64,000 bases of DNA from Lachnospiraceae bacterium (GTDB lineage: Bacteria; Bacillota; Clostridia; Lachnospirales; Lachnospiraceae), in assembly GCA_016281335.1 (NCBI GenBank), contig JAEEIK010000097.1, positions 1 through 64,000 on the forward strand, read 5' to 3'. The notes below the pieces were generated by a model. The model did no database searches, was not told the origin of the DNA, and was given only the letters and a program-made list of their open reading frames with translations. A program made the position numbers and the translations under genes. Shown here piece after piece: positions 18,231 to 26,857 of this stretch (positions are counted from its first letter, which is position 1; the number at the start of each line of letters is the position of its first letter).

Positions 18231-19967
18231 ATGAAGAATTCCGGTCTTAAAAGGATCCTTGCTTTTTCAATGATGTTTGTCATGTTCATCGGATGTTTTG
18301 ATATGCCGGTAAAGGCAGAAGAGAGCATATCGGAAAATGAAGTAATAATGAGCGAAGAGGAAGAGGATATCCTTCCTGACGAGAACTTCACAGAAGTAGA
18401 CTTTGATGATACATGCATGGAGGAAGAAACAGAAGAAGAGACTAACGAGGATGTTTTCGAGGAGATCGTTCCCGATGCTGAAGAAGCTATTATTATAGAT
18501 GAAGCAAGTAAAACAGGCTGTGAAATACAGGAGGTCGGAAGCAAAAAGAAAGAAGAACCGGAGCCTACGGTATCTTCGATGTCACTTATATCCATACCCA
18601 GCAAGCTGATATACAGAAAAGGCGATGATCTGGATCTGACAAACGGTAAAATCTATGTAGTATATGATGACGGAACCGAAGCTTATCTTAACATGAAGGC
18701 TGCCATGGTCAGCAATTACGATAAGACAAAAGCAGGGCGACAGATCGTGCACATCAATGCAGGTGATAAGTATGTTCAGTTTGATGTTGATGTTCTCAAT
18801 GTAGATGCGGGTGATGACAGTAAGTTTGTAATAGGCGACCAGGGCTTCAGCACGCTGACAAAGGCGCTTAATTGGATAAAGAATAACAGAGACAAGACTA
18901 CAGATTATGAGATAATAATGTTCTCCAACTGTCTCTTAAGAGCTCTGCCCACAGTGACAAAAGCAAGATCCATAACCATAACAGCCAATACATATTATAT
19001 GGAATTCTATGCGGTGGATAAGGACAAAATAACCTTCGGCTGTGATACCACTTTAAACGATATGACGATCAAGTGTCTCAGCGCTTATGAAGACAAGACT
19101 AAATACCGCACAAGAATGAAAATAAAGGCCAAGAAGAATCTGACTCTTAACAATTGTGATTTCATCTCCTCCGGCCTGACCATAAGCGGCCGAAATAAAA
19201 AAAGCGTAGTCATCAATAAGAGCACGGGTATATATAAGCTGAAAGGCTTCACTAATACCACAGTTAACGGTGATCTGGAGATAAAATACAGTCTGGATAC
19301 GAAGCGCCTGGTAATGAATCCGGGAAGCAGGGTAATACTTTCGTCATTAGCTAGACTTTCCGTCACCAAACAGCTTACCTGCGAACGCGATTCACAGATA
19401 GTTCTCGGAAAGGATTTCAAACCTCTTGAGATCACCGGGAATATGGGAGGGACCGTAAAGCTTGTAAGCGACTGGCCGGCCAAAGAAGGCGACCTTATAC
19501 TTAATCTTAAGTATTCGGATATACTGCCTTATTTTGACATTGACGGCATTGTGCCTCATGACAATTGCACTTATGAACTGGTAAAAGAGAAGGACGAAGC
19601 CCGTCTGTACGGCCATAAGTTCAGCTATGCAGGCAAAAGCTATACCAACTGGAAATCGGTCATAAAAGCCGTTAATAAAGACGGAAACAAGGAAACTCCT
19701 GTCGAGATAAAGCTCCTCGGAGATGTGGATATACGGGATAAGCTGACGATGCCCAAGGGTAAGAAGATGAGCAGCTTTACCCTGAACGGAAACGGGCACG
19801 AGCTGATATTCAGAGAAAATATAAAACTGGTCAAAGATACGACGTTCAGGAATATAAAGCTAAAAGGCCTGGATGATGAAGACTTCGTGACAAGGTATTA
19901 TATATATAAAAGAGACCATGAACTTCAGCTTGATAATGCCGATCTTGGACTCGGAGTAGTGAAATAG
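18231..19967 (+). CDS. secreted protein with Ig-like domain and duplicated beta-rich repeats
   Basis: A 578-residue exported protein of unknown function. Signal peptide about 1-29 (FDMPVKA), then an acidic linker with ISENE. Residues about 120-190 resemble a group 3/4 bacterial Ig-like domain (LIYRKGDDLDLTNGKIYVVY). The rest appears as two related units: GFSTLTKALNWIKNN followed by strand-rich sequence, and SYTNWKSVIKAVNKDG followed by LTMPKGKKMSSFTLNGNGHE. The regular short strands and Asn/Gly turns suggest a right-handed beta-helix like those in surface adhesins or carbohydrate-active proteins; this is inference. The gene is flanked by terminators on both sides, so it is monocistronic. Confidence 0.72.
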   Translation: MKNSGLKRILAFSMMFVMFIGCFDMPVKAEESISENEVIMSEEEEDILPDENFTEVDFDDTCMEEETEEETNEDVFEEIVPDAEEAIIIDEASKTGCEIQEVGSKKKEEPEPTVSSMSLISIPSKLIYRKGDDLDLTNGKIYVVYDDGTEAYLNMKAAMVSNYDKTKAGRQIVHINAGDKYVQFDVDVLNVDAGDDSKFVIGDQGFSTLTKALNWIKNNRDKTTDYEIIMFSNCLLRALPTVTKARSITITANTYYMEFYAVDKDKITFGCDTTLNDMTIKCLSAYEDKTKYRTRMKIKAKKNLTLNNCDFISSGLTISGRNKKSVVINKSTGIYKLKGFTNTTVNGDLEIKYSLDTKRLVMNPGSRVILSSLARLSVTKQLTCERDSQIVLGKDFKPLEITGNMGGTVKLVSDWPAKEGDLILNLKYSDILPYFDIDGIVPHDNCTYELVKEKDEARLYGHKFSYAGKSYTNWKSVIKAVNKDGNKETPVEIKLLGDVDIRDKLTMPKGKKMSSFTLNGNGHELIFRENIKLVKDTTFRNIKLKGLDDEDFVTRYYIYKRDHELQLDNADLGLGVVK

Positions 19968-19990
19968 TTATATTGTATTGGTAAAAATGC

Positions 19991-20022
19991 ACCGCGATCT
20001 GCCGAGATCGCGGTATTTTTTT
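19991..20022 (+). terminator. intrinsic terminator
   Basis: Perfect 10-bp stem ACCGCGATCT/AGATCGCGGT with a GCCG loop, followed by A and seven T. Confidence 0.95.
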
Positions 20023-20050
20023 GGCAGGCGTGAAGCAAAATATGCCTTGT

Positions 20051-20080
20051 TTAGCAAATATTAAAATGTTATGATACAAT
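20051..20080 (+). promoter_or_regulatory. promoter for the small secreted protein gene
   Basis: TTAGCA at 20051-20056 and TACAAT at 20075-20080, spacer 18, with a TGA extension just before the -10 (extended -10 type). A weak 5-bp hairpin GCAGC/GCTGC at 20094-20110 lies in the leader. Confidence 0.6.
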
Positions 20081-20136
20081 AGATTGTATAGGCGCAGCGA
20101 GGAGAGCTGCTTTTAAAAGAAAAGGAGAGAAGGAAA

Positions 20137-21204
20137 ATGAAAAAGAGAGTACTGGCTTTAATGATGTCAGCAGTAATGCTCCTTAGCGAGACATTACCTG
20201 TAATGGCAACAGAAGACACAGTCGTTGTATCGGAAGACGAAGCTGTTATCGAAGAAGTTGCTGATGCGGAAGCTGACGAGGAAATCGAAGATGTTGTATT
20301 TGATTCCGAGATCGTAGTAGAGGATCTTCCTGCTGCAGTTGACGAGACAGCTGACGCAGAGCTGGCTGCAGAAGCAGCAACCGAACTTATCGACGGTCTT
20401 GAAGTAGTTGATAAGCAGGTTGAGATCAACGAAGAAGCAGGTTTGGAAATAGTTACGCTTACTGCAAAGATCTCTCCCGATGCAGCAACAGTTGCAGATG
20501 CCGGAACTTACTGGCAGCTCGGTGGCGAGAGCACACTGAACATTGCAGGCGGCGCATTTATGGCAAATGGCAAGTCATACGATCTGAATACTAACGTTAT
20601 GTATTACAGCATTGTCAATTACCGTGCAAGAAACATCAAACCTGTTGATGACCTGAAGGCAGAAGTTGTAAAGAGCGGAATCTATGATCTGGCTAAGGAT
20701 CTTACTGTTACAGGCGCTTTCAATCCTGAGGTGATCAAATGGAAATTCAGCGCTAAAAAGGCTAAAAATGCAGGTGCTGCAGCTGCTTCCTTTACCGTAA
20801 AGGCATCCGTTGATAAGAATATAGCAAAGTCACTGGGCATTACAGGCAAATCACTTAAGACGCTTAAGAAGGCTGCAAAGCAGCTCAGCAAGGTTGCCAA
20901 GAAGACAAAGGCTTTATTCACTATAAATCCCGCTAACCTGCAGGCACTGAACGCTTTCGGTGATGTATATATCAGCATAACCATGTATTACAATCTTTTC
21001 ACCAGAGCTTTTGTTAAATGGGGCAAATTTGCATTCCGTGTAAGACTTGAAGAAAATGCTCCTACAGACAAGACTAAATGGAAAAAGCTTCCCGCAAAGG
21101 ATTTCAAGAAGAAGATAGTCAAAGCAGGAAACGGCTGCAACATAACCATCACCCCCAAGAATAAGAACCTGGTCGGTGATGCTTATACCTATGAATTGAG
21201 ATAA
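20137..21204 (+). CDS. small secreted protein with the shared C-terminal module
   Basis: A 355-residue exported protein of unknown function. Residues 1-24 are a signal peptide (ETLPVMA), followed by a very acidic linker (about 25-90) with VSEDE. Residues about 142-355 are a lysine-rich module also found at the end of the papain-like protease immediately downstream: NYRARNIKP matches SYRARKINP, ITGKSLKTLKKA matches ISGKNLKALKKA, and FTINPANLQAL matches FNITPVNAWEL. A more distant copy ends the leucine-rich repeat protein at 51.9 kb. Here the module makes up most of the mature protein with no catalytic head, so it may be a binding or anchoring unit. The family was not recognised. Confidence 0.75.
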   Translation: MKKRVLALMMSAVMLLSETLPVMATEDTVVVSEDEAVIEEVADAEADEEIEDVVFDSEIVVEDLPAAVDETADAELAAEAATELIDGLEVVDKQVEINEEAGLEIVTLTAKISPDAATVADAGTYWQLGGESTLNIAGGAFMANGKSYDLNTNVMYYSIVNYRARNIKPVDDLKAEVVKSGIYDLAKDLTVTGAFNPEVIKWKFSAKKAKNAGAAAASFTVKASVDKNIAKSLGITGKSLKTLKKAAKQLSKVAKKTKALFTINPANLQALNAFGDVYISITMYYNLFTRAFVKWGKFAFRVRLEENAPTDKTKWKKLPAKDFKKKIVKAGNGCNITITPKNKNLVGDAYTYELR

Positions 21205-21214
21205 TATGAAACAT

Positions 21215-21248
21215 AAAGTAAGCGGCAATTTAATTGTCGCTTACTTTT
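21215..21248 (+). terminator. hairpin terminator between the module proteins
   Basis: 14-bp stem from AAAGTAAGCGGCAA to TTGTCGCTTACTTT with one G-T pair and a five-base loop; the T tract is short, so termination may be partial and the protease gene may be transcribed by read-through. Confidence 0.75.
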
Positions 21249-21273
21249 AACTTTTTAAAGAAGGAGAACGAAA

Positions 21274-24036
21274 GTGAAAGCGAAACTGATCAGAAACAGA
21301 CTGACAGCCCTCATTATGTCATTTATCATGATGACCGGTCAGGTAATGCCTGTAATGGCTTCCGGTGATAATGATGAAACCGTTGCTGTCGCAACAGAGC
21401 AGGGTGAAAACGAAGAAGAAACTTCTGAAGCAAAAGAAGTCATTGAGATGCCTGCCGAGCTTTTCAATATCGGCGTTGACGGCGAGGAAGAGATCGGGAC
21501 TCTTAATAATGCAGCAGATGATGCTCTCGCTATCTATGATATAGCTGAAGAAGCAGATGCAGATGAGATAGTCGGCGAGGATGAGGAAGATGCCGGAGAT
21601 GTTAACGCAGATCCCAGGCTTGGTGGTCTGCCTGTAGGCAATCCCGACCTGAAACCCAGCACAGTAGACCAGAGCATATCCTATAAGACGATAATGGAAA
21701 AGGTTGTAGACGGCGCAGAGTTTGCTTCCATTGCTACTGAAGTAAAACCCGGCGGAGCAGAAGCAACCGATGCCGCTTTCCCTTTTTCAAGTAACGAGTC
21801 TGCAAAAATCACAGCATATTTTGACGAGAATTTCCCCGTTGCCCGTGACCAGAACCCTTACGGTACCTGCTGGGCTCATTCCACACTTGCAGCAAACGAA
21901 TTCAATATGATAAAGCACAGCAAAGCTGCCAAGACAGTTGATACTTCAGAACTTGCGCTTGCATACTGGACTTCATATCAGGGAACTGCAGGTCCTGCAG
22001 GCGATAACGGCAGTACTGTTAAGCGCAAATATGCAAAGAGCAAGCAGAACAACTTCCTTGATTCAGGCGGAAACTCCATAACTGCAGCCATGACTCTGTT
22101 CCAGCAGAGAGGTATCACGGCCGAAGCCGATGTCCCTTACTCTGACTGCGCAAAGGTTTATGAAAGCGAAAAGATCGACAGCGCTCTTGAAAGAAAAGAT
22201 GCTTATTATGTATTGAATTATCGCGAATATGATCTTGATAACAACCCGAAACTTGTAAAAGAGGGTATAATTGAAAATGGCGGACTTTCTGTGGCATTCT
22301 GCTGGGCTGAAGAAGCCTATAATGCAACTTACAATTCATTCTACATGGATAAGGAAGTCAACATAAATCACTTTGTAACACTGGTTGGCTGGGATGATAA
22401 TTTCTCCAAGAGCAATTTTTCCGGCGCTTATGGCGGCAAGCCCTCCAATAACGGTGCATGGCTCGCAAGAAACAGCTGGAATCAGGACAGCAGTAAGGCT
22501 CAGATGGATTATACAGAGTACTTCTGGATATCTTACGAAGACATGTCTATCTGCAATGTTGCCGGCTTTGATGCAGTACCTGCAAGCGAGTACGAATATG
22601 ATAATGCATATTATTATGATACCCAGGTATACAATCCCCAGTATTATAATTCATCTACTGCCGCTAACGTTTACAAAGTAAGCGTATGCGATGGCGGAGA
22701 GATACTTTCCGCTGTAAGTTTCAACCTTTTTGATGTCAAGTCCACCGGTACCGATTATACTATCGAAGTATACAGAAATATTCCCGATGGCAGCGATCCT
22801 TCCGCCGGAACCAAGGTGGATTCGATGACTACCACCGGCACAATATACATGAGCGGTACCTACACCATACCTCTTAAAGATGAAGTAAGACTTGATGCCG
22901 GTGAAAACTTCGCCGTAGTCGTAACACGTAACGACAACAAGACTGTTTCCGTAGCTACTGACTTCAACTGGAACGGCTGGAATCTTGTTTCCGATATGAA
23001 AGCGCAGGCAGGTCAGTCATTCCTTAAATCCGGTTCAGCATGGAAAGACACAGTAAATGACGGTAACTTTGTAATTCATGCGCTGACAAAGAACGGCGGC
23101 GCTTATGTAAAGATCAGTCCCAGAAGCGCGCAGATCCCCGAAGAAGGAGAGGTTACCTTAAGCGCAGAAGCTTTTGACGAGAGCAATAACAAGGTAGCAG
23201 GAGCTACTTTCACCTGGGCAAGCGACAATACCGCAGTTGCTACGGTTGCAAACGGTGTTGTAAAGGCTGTAAGCATAGGTAAAGCTACTATTACTGCAAC
23301 ATATAATGGTCTGACAGGAAAATGCCAGGTAACCGTAGGCGATGACGGAACCACATCTTCAACCGTCAATTACGGAACCACTAATGTTAACGGCGTGGAA
23401 ATGCCGCTGACAGCAAATATCAGATATAAGAACACCATCAGCTACAGAGCCAGAAAGATCAACCCCAAGAATGATCTTCTTGCAGATGTTACCAGCAGCA
23501 GTCTGATCGATATTGCAAAATCTCTTTCTGCAATGCCCGGAAGCGTGACAAAAGACGTGATCAGCTGGAAATATACCGCCAAGAAGAACAAGAATGCAAA
23601 CAGCGGTTCATATTTCACCGTAAAGGCTGTCGTAGCAGGCAAAGCCATTACAAACAGCCAGGGCATAAGCGGCAAGAACCTTAAGGCCCTCAAGAAAGCT
23701 GTTTCAGCATTCAACAAGAATGCAAAGAAAACAGAAAACAGGATTTATTTCAACATTACTCCCGTGAATGCCTGGGAACTTGCCAACAACGGAAATATGA
23801 TACCTATCGTAACAGTTAACAGATTTACCGGCGCATTCGTTAAAATGTCGCATATACGCGTTTGGCTGGAAGATACGCCTGCGCCTTCGACCTCAAATAA
23901 CGGCTGGAAGAACTGGAAAAAACTGTCAAAGAAGGATATCAAGGTAAAGAAGAGGGCAGGCACCAGAAGGACCTATGATATTATACCCAGTCAGAAGAAT
24001 GTGATCGGTCCTAATTTCTGGTACAGTTGGGAATAA
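21274..24036 (+). CDS. secreted papain-like cysteine protease (C1) with BIG2 and shared C-terminal module
   Basis: A 920-residue exported protease beginning at GTG 21274, which is set by AAGGAG nine bases upstream and the basic signal peptide MKAKLIRNRLTAL. An acidic linker (about 30-110) precedes the peptidase domain (about 165-440). Catalytic residues are visible: Q193 (oxyanion), C199 in GTCWAHST, H366 in NHFVTLVGW and N400 in ARNSWNQ. A beta-rich domain follows, then a BIG2 domain (about 610-690; FTWASDNTAVATVANG), then the unnamed module (about 706-920) shared with the preceding gene. The tandem position of two module-bearing genes suggests duplication of a tail onto different heads. Confidence 0.9.
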   Translation: MKAKLIRNRLTALIMSFIMMTGQVMPVMASGDNDETVAVATEQGENEEETSEAKEVIEMPAELFNIGVDGEEEIGTLNNAADDALAIYDIAEEADADEIVGEDEEDAGDVNADPRLGGLPVGNPDLKPSTVDQSISYKTIMEKVVDGAEFASIATEVKPGGAEATDAAFPFSSNESAKITAYFDENFPVARDQNPYGTCWAHSTLAANEFNMIKHSKAAKTVDTSELALAYWTSYQGTAGPAGDNGSTVKRKYAKSKQNNFLDSGGNSITAAMTLFQQRGITAEADVPYSDCAKVYESEKIDSALERKDAYYVLNYREYDLDNNPKLVKEGIIENGGLSVAFCWAEEAYNATYNSFYMDKEVNINHFVTLVGWDDNFSKSNFSGAYGGKPSNNGAWLARNSWNQDSSKAQMDYTEYFWISYEDMSICNVAGFDAVPASEYEYDNAYYYDTQVYNPQYYNSSTAANVYKVSVCDGGEILSAVSFNLFDVKSTGTDYTIEVYRNIPDGSDPSAGTKVDSMTTTGTIYMSGTYTIPLKDEVRLDAGENFAVVVTRNDNKTVSVATDFNWNGWNLVSDMKAQAGQSFLKSGSAWKDTVNDGNFVIHALTKNGGAYVKISPRSAQIPEEGEVTLSAEAFDESNNKVAGATFTWASDNTAVATVANGVVKAVSIGKATITATYNGLTGKCQVTVGDDGTTSSTVNYGTTNVNGVEMPLTANIRYKNTISYRARKINPKNDLLADVTSSSLIDIAKSLSAMPGSVTKDVISWKYTAKKNKNANSGSYFTVKAVVAGKAITNSQGISGKNLKALKKAVSAFNKNAKKTENRIYFNITPVNAWELANNGNMIPIVTVNRFTGAFVKMSHIRVWLEDTPAPSTSNNGWKNWKKLSKKDIKVKKRAGTRRTYDIIPSQKNVIGPNFWYSWE

Positions 24037-24041
24037 AATGC

Positions 24042-24071
24042 TTGACATAATGCCATAATGAGTGGTAATAT
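24042..24071 (+). promoter_or_regulatory. sigma-A promoter for rplU-prp-rpmA
   Basis: Consensus TTGACA at 24042-24047 and TAATAT at 24066-24071, spacer 18, immediately after the protease stop codon. Confidence 0.85.
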
Positions 24072-24075
24072 ATCA

Positions 24076-24147
24076 CGGTATGCCGCACGGCGAGGTATAA
24101 GTGGCTATAAAGCCCACCACAGGCCGGCGAGAAATGTAATAAGGAGG
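24076..24147 (+). ncRNA. probable L21 leader (ribosomal protein autoregulatory element)
   Basis: The untranslated stretch between the promoter and rplU is rich in short complementary G/C blocks (GCCGCACGGCGAGG, then GGCCGGCGAG) and occupies the place of the L21 leader known from Firmicutes rplU mRNAs, where it is thought to bind L21. The assignment rests on position and structure, not on a covariance match. Confidence 0.5.
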
Positions 24148-24154
24148 TGCTGAT

Positions 24155-24457
24155 ATGTACGCTATTATTGCAACAGGCGGAAAGCAGTATAAGGTTAGCG
24201 AAGGCGATATCATCAAGGTTGAGAAGATCGCAGGCGAAGCCGGAGATACTGTAGAATTTGACAACGTGCTTGCTGTATCCGATAAGGATCTCAAAGTAGG
24301 CGCTGATGTTAAGAACGCAACTGTATCTGCAACAGTAATGCAGCAGGGCAGAGGCAAAAAGGTTACCGTCTATAAGTACAAGCCGAAGAGTGGTTATCAT
24401 AAGAAGAATGGCCACAGACAGGCTTACACACAGGTACGTATAGAGAAGATCAAGTAA
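24155..24457 (+). CDS. rplU: 50S ribosomal protein L21
   Basis: A 100-residue ribosomal protein binding 23S rRNA domain I. The N-terminus [14 protein letters not shown] and the C-terminal [17 protein letters not shown] are family hallmarks. It heads the classic Firmicutes operon rplU-prp-rpmA, with a strong AAGGAGG ribosome binding site. Eight bases separate it from prp. Confidence 0.98.
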   Translation: MYAIIATGGKQYKVSEGDIIKVEKIAGEAGDTVEFDNVLAVSDKDLKVGADVKNATVSATVMQQGRGKKVTVYKYKPKSGYHKKNGHRQAYTQVRIEKIK

Positions 24458-24465
24458 GACGACTA

Positions 24466-24804
24466 ATGATCAGTATAGAGATATTCCGGGATAAAGAGCA
24501 AAATATCACGGGGCTTTGCAGCAGAGGACATGCAGAGTATAGCAGCAACGGAGACGATGTGGTATGTGCCGCCGTATCCATGCTGGTGATCAACAGCTTG
24601 AACGCCATAGAGAAATTCAGCAGCACCAAAGCAGTACTGCTTGATGAAGATCAGGAAGAAGGCATAATAAACGTTAAGTTTGAAGACATACCTGATGAAA
24701 AGGCTCAGCTGATACTCGATACCATGCTGCTTGGACTGAATGACGTGATTAAGAATTACGGAAAAAAATATCTCAGACTGAGCGATACCATAGGAAGGAG
24801 ATGA
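24466..24804 (+). CDS. prp: ribosomal-processing cysteine protease Prp
   Basis: A 112-residue protease that removes the N-terminal extension of ribosomal protein L27. Its catalytic pair is visible as H22 ([12 protein letters not shown]) and C34 (VVCAAVSM). Position between L21 and L27 and the length match the family. Its substrate, encoded next, carries the expected cleavage motif. Its last bases contain the rpmA ribosome binding site. Confidence 0.95.
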   Translation: MISIEIFRDKEQNITGLCSRGHAEYSSNGDDVVCAAVSMLVINSLNAIEKFSSTKAVLLDEDQEEGIINVKFEDIPDEKAQLILDTMLLGLNDVIKNYGKKYLRLSDTIGRR

Positions 24805-24809
24805 AGACC

Positions 24810-25094
24810 ATGATAAGCTTAAATCTTCAGTTCTTTGCGCATAAGAAAGGAGCAGGTTCCACCAAGAACGGACGTGACTCCGAGTCCAAGAGACTTGGCG
24901 CAAAGAGAGCGGACGGACAGTTCGTTAAAGCGGGGAATATCTTATACAGACAGCGCGGCACCAGGATCCATCCCGGTGTTAACGTAGGCAGAGGCAGGGA
25001 TGACACCCTTTTCGCTACGGTAGACGGCGTTTTACGTTTCGAGAGACTCGGCCGTGACAGGAAGCGCGCTTCGGTATATCCTGTAGAGCAGTAA
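24810..25094 (+). CDS. rpmA: 50S ribosomal protein L27 with Prp-cleavable extension
   Basis: A 94-residue precursor. It starts [27 protein letters not shown] is the Prp cleavage site of Firmicutes L27, and the residues after it reach the peptidyl transferase centre. An in-frame ATG at 24801 overlaps the prp stop, but the ribosome binding site AGGAAGGAG (24792-24800) abuts it directly. That site is properly spaced only for ATG 24810, so the later start is preferred. Confidence 0.95.
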   Translation: MISLNLQFFAHKKGAGSTKNGRDSESKRLGAKRADGQFVKAGNILYRQRGTRIHPGVNVGRGRDDTLFATVDGVLRFERLGRDRKRASVYPVEQ

Positions 25095-25112
25095 TTTGTA
25101 GGATCAGATTTA

Positions 25113-25142
25113 TCCCCGGTATATTTACCGGGGATTATTTTT
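25113..25142 (+). terminator. intrinsic terminator after rpmA
   Basis: 9-bp perfect stem TCCCCGGTA/TACCGGGGA with a TATT loop and a T-rich tail. Confidence 0.93.
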
Positions 25143-25143
25143 G

Positions 25144-25194
25144 CCCCTCATCCGTCAGGCTTTGCCTGACACCTTCTCCCCGAAGGGGAGAAGG
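25144..25194 (+). repeat. double-hairpin repeat, copy 1
   Basis: CCCCTCATCC followed by hairpin GTCAGGC/GCCTGAC (25154-25170) and a perfect 10-bp hairpin CCTTCTCCCC/GGGGAGAAGG (25172-25194). A second copy lies at 27841. The layout matches REP-like intergenic repeats seen in many gut Firmicutes. It is wedged between the rpmA terminator and the obgE ribosome binding site, leaving five bases before GGAG. Confidence 0.85.
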
Positions 25195-25211
25195 CTAATG
25201 GAGATACATGT

Positions 25212-26543
25212 ATGTTTGCAGACAGAGCAAGGATAATAATAAAGAGCGGTAAAGGCGGAGACGGACACGTTTCATTCCGCAGGGAGAAATATGTTCCTGA
25301 CGGAGGTCCGAACGGCGGCGACGGAGGAAAGGGCGGCGACGTTATTTTTGTTGTGGACAAAGGAATGAATACTTTGTCGGATTACCGTCATAAACATAAA
25401 TTCGCAGCCGGTGACGGTGAAGAAGGCGGAAAGAATAATTGCCGCGGTAAAGACGGTGAAGACAGGATACTGAAGGTTCCCGAGGGCACCGTTATTAAAG
25501 ATGCAGTAAGCGGAAGAGTCATCGCAGACATGTCGGGTGACACAAAAGAAGTGAAAATACTATCCGGCGGCAGAGGCGGACTCGGCAATCAGCATTTTGC
25601 TACTTCCACAATGCAGGCGCCCAAATATGCGCAGCCCGGTAAGAGCGCAAAAGAACTGGAAGTATTTCTGGAAATGAAACTTATAGCCGATGTGGGCCTT
25701 GTCGGTTTTCCCAGTGTCGGTAAATCTTCGCTGATAAGAAGAGTGAGCAATGCCAAACCCGAAGTGGCTGATTATCATTTTACGACCATAACACCTCATC
25801 TTGGGGTAGTAGATATGGGCGACGGCAATTCATTCGTAATGGCAGACATTCCGGGTCTGATAGAAGGGGCGGCAGAAGGCTCAGGCCTCGGGCATGATTT
25901 CTTAAGACATATAGAAAGAAACAGACTGCTGGTACATATACTGGATGCAGCAGGGACGGAAGGCCGCGATCCTCTTAACGATTACCGGGTGATAAACGAG
26001 GAACTGGCAAAATACGGCGAAAGCGTTGCATCAATACCGCAGATAGTTGTTGCAAATAAATGCGACCTTATACCTGCAGAACCGGAACCTATCGATATCG
26101 ATGAGAACGGCGATTTCATATATCCCGAAGATCCGATAGAGCGGATCAGGATAGCCGCCGAAGCGGATAAGAGGCCTTTTGTTGCCATCAGCGCAGCTAC
26201 CGGCGAAGGCATAGATAAACTTAAAAATACGATCTTCACTATGCTTAATGAACTCCCCGAGAAGAAGACATATTTTGAGCAGGAATATGATCCGGATAAA
26301 GAACTTGAAAAAGTTGAAGAACCCATAAACATATATTATGATGAAGAAGCTGACGAGTTTGTGATCGAAGGTTCGCGTATAGATAAGATGATGGGCTATA
26401 CCAATCTCGAATCCGAAAAAGGCTTCCTCTTCTTCCAGAAATTCATGAGGGAAGAAGGGATACTTGATGAACTGAAAAAACTCGGGATACAGGAAGGCGA
26501 TACTGTAAGGCTTTCCGGTCTCGTATTTGAGTATTATGATTAA
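25212..26543 (+). CDS. obgE: GTPase Obg/CgtA
   Basis: Ribosome-associated GTPase acting in 50S maturation and stress signalling. At 443 residues it has the glycine-rich Obg fold (1-158; SGKGGDGHVSFRREK, GGPNGGDGGKGGDV), a G domain (GFPSVGKSS, DIPGLIEGA, NKCD) and a C-terminal OCT domain typical of Gram-positive Obg. It heads obgE-yhbY-yqeK-rsfS. The ribosome binding site GGAG at 25200 selects ATG 25212 over ATG 25208, which is in another frame. Confidence 0.97.
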   Translation: MFADRARIIIKSGKGGDGHVSFRREKYVPDGGPNGGDGGKGGDVIFVVDKGMNTLSDYRHKHKFAAGDGEEGGKNNCRGKDGEDRILKVPEGTVIKDAVSGRVIADMSGDTKEVKILSGGRGGLGNQHFATSTMQAPKYAQPGKSAKELEVFLEMKLIADVGLVGFPSVGKSSLIRRVSNAKPEVADYHFTTITPHLGVVDMGDGNSFVMADIPGLIEGAAEGSGLGHDFLRHIERNRLLVHILDAAGTEGRDPLNDYRVINEELAKYGESVASIPQIVVANKCDLIPAEPEPIDIDENGDFIYPEDPIERIRIAAEADKRPFVAISAATGEGIDKLKNTIFTMLNELPEKKTYFEQEYDPDKELEKVEEPINIYYDEEADEFVIEGSRIDKMMGYTNLESEKGFLFFQKFMREEGILDELKKLGIQEGDTVRLSGLVFEYYD

Positions 26544-26560
26544 GACAGAAAGGAAGCAGA

Positions 26561-26854
26561 ATGAAACTTACAAGTAAGCAGAGAGCATATCTTAGAAGCC
26601 TTGCCTCTAAGGAAGAAGCTATTTTCCAGATCGGCAAGTATAATCTTAGCCCCGAAATAACTAATGCCGTAGCTGAAGCCTTTAATACACGAGAGATAGT
26701 AAAAGTATCAGTGCTTAAGGGCGCTACTGAAGATCCGCATGAGATGGCCGAAGCGCTTTCCGAGCGCACCAAATCCACACTTGTAACAGTGATAGGGCGT
26801 AAGATAGTGCTTTACAAACCCTTTAAAGAACCGGGAATAAAGCTTCCCAGGTGA
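26561..26854 (+). CDS. yhbY: YhbY family RNA-binding protein
   Basis: A 97-residue CRM-domain protein that associates with pre-50S ribosomes. LTSKQRAYLRSLA, FQIGKYNLSPE and the C-terminal GRKIVLYKP are family features. It lies 17 bases after obgE. In related genomes nadD usually comes next; here yqeK follows after three bases. Confidence 0.93.
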   Translation: MKLTSKQRAYLRSLASKEEAIFQIGKYNLSPEITNAVAEAFNTREIVKVSVLKGATEDPHEMAEALSERTKSTLVTVIGRKIVLYKPFKEPGIKLPR

Positions 26855-26857
26855 CAA

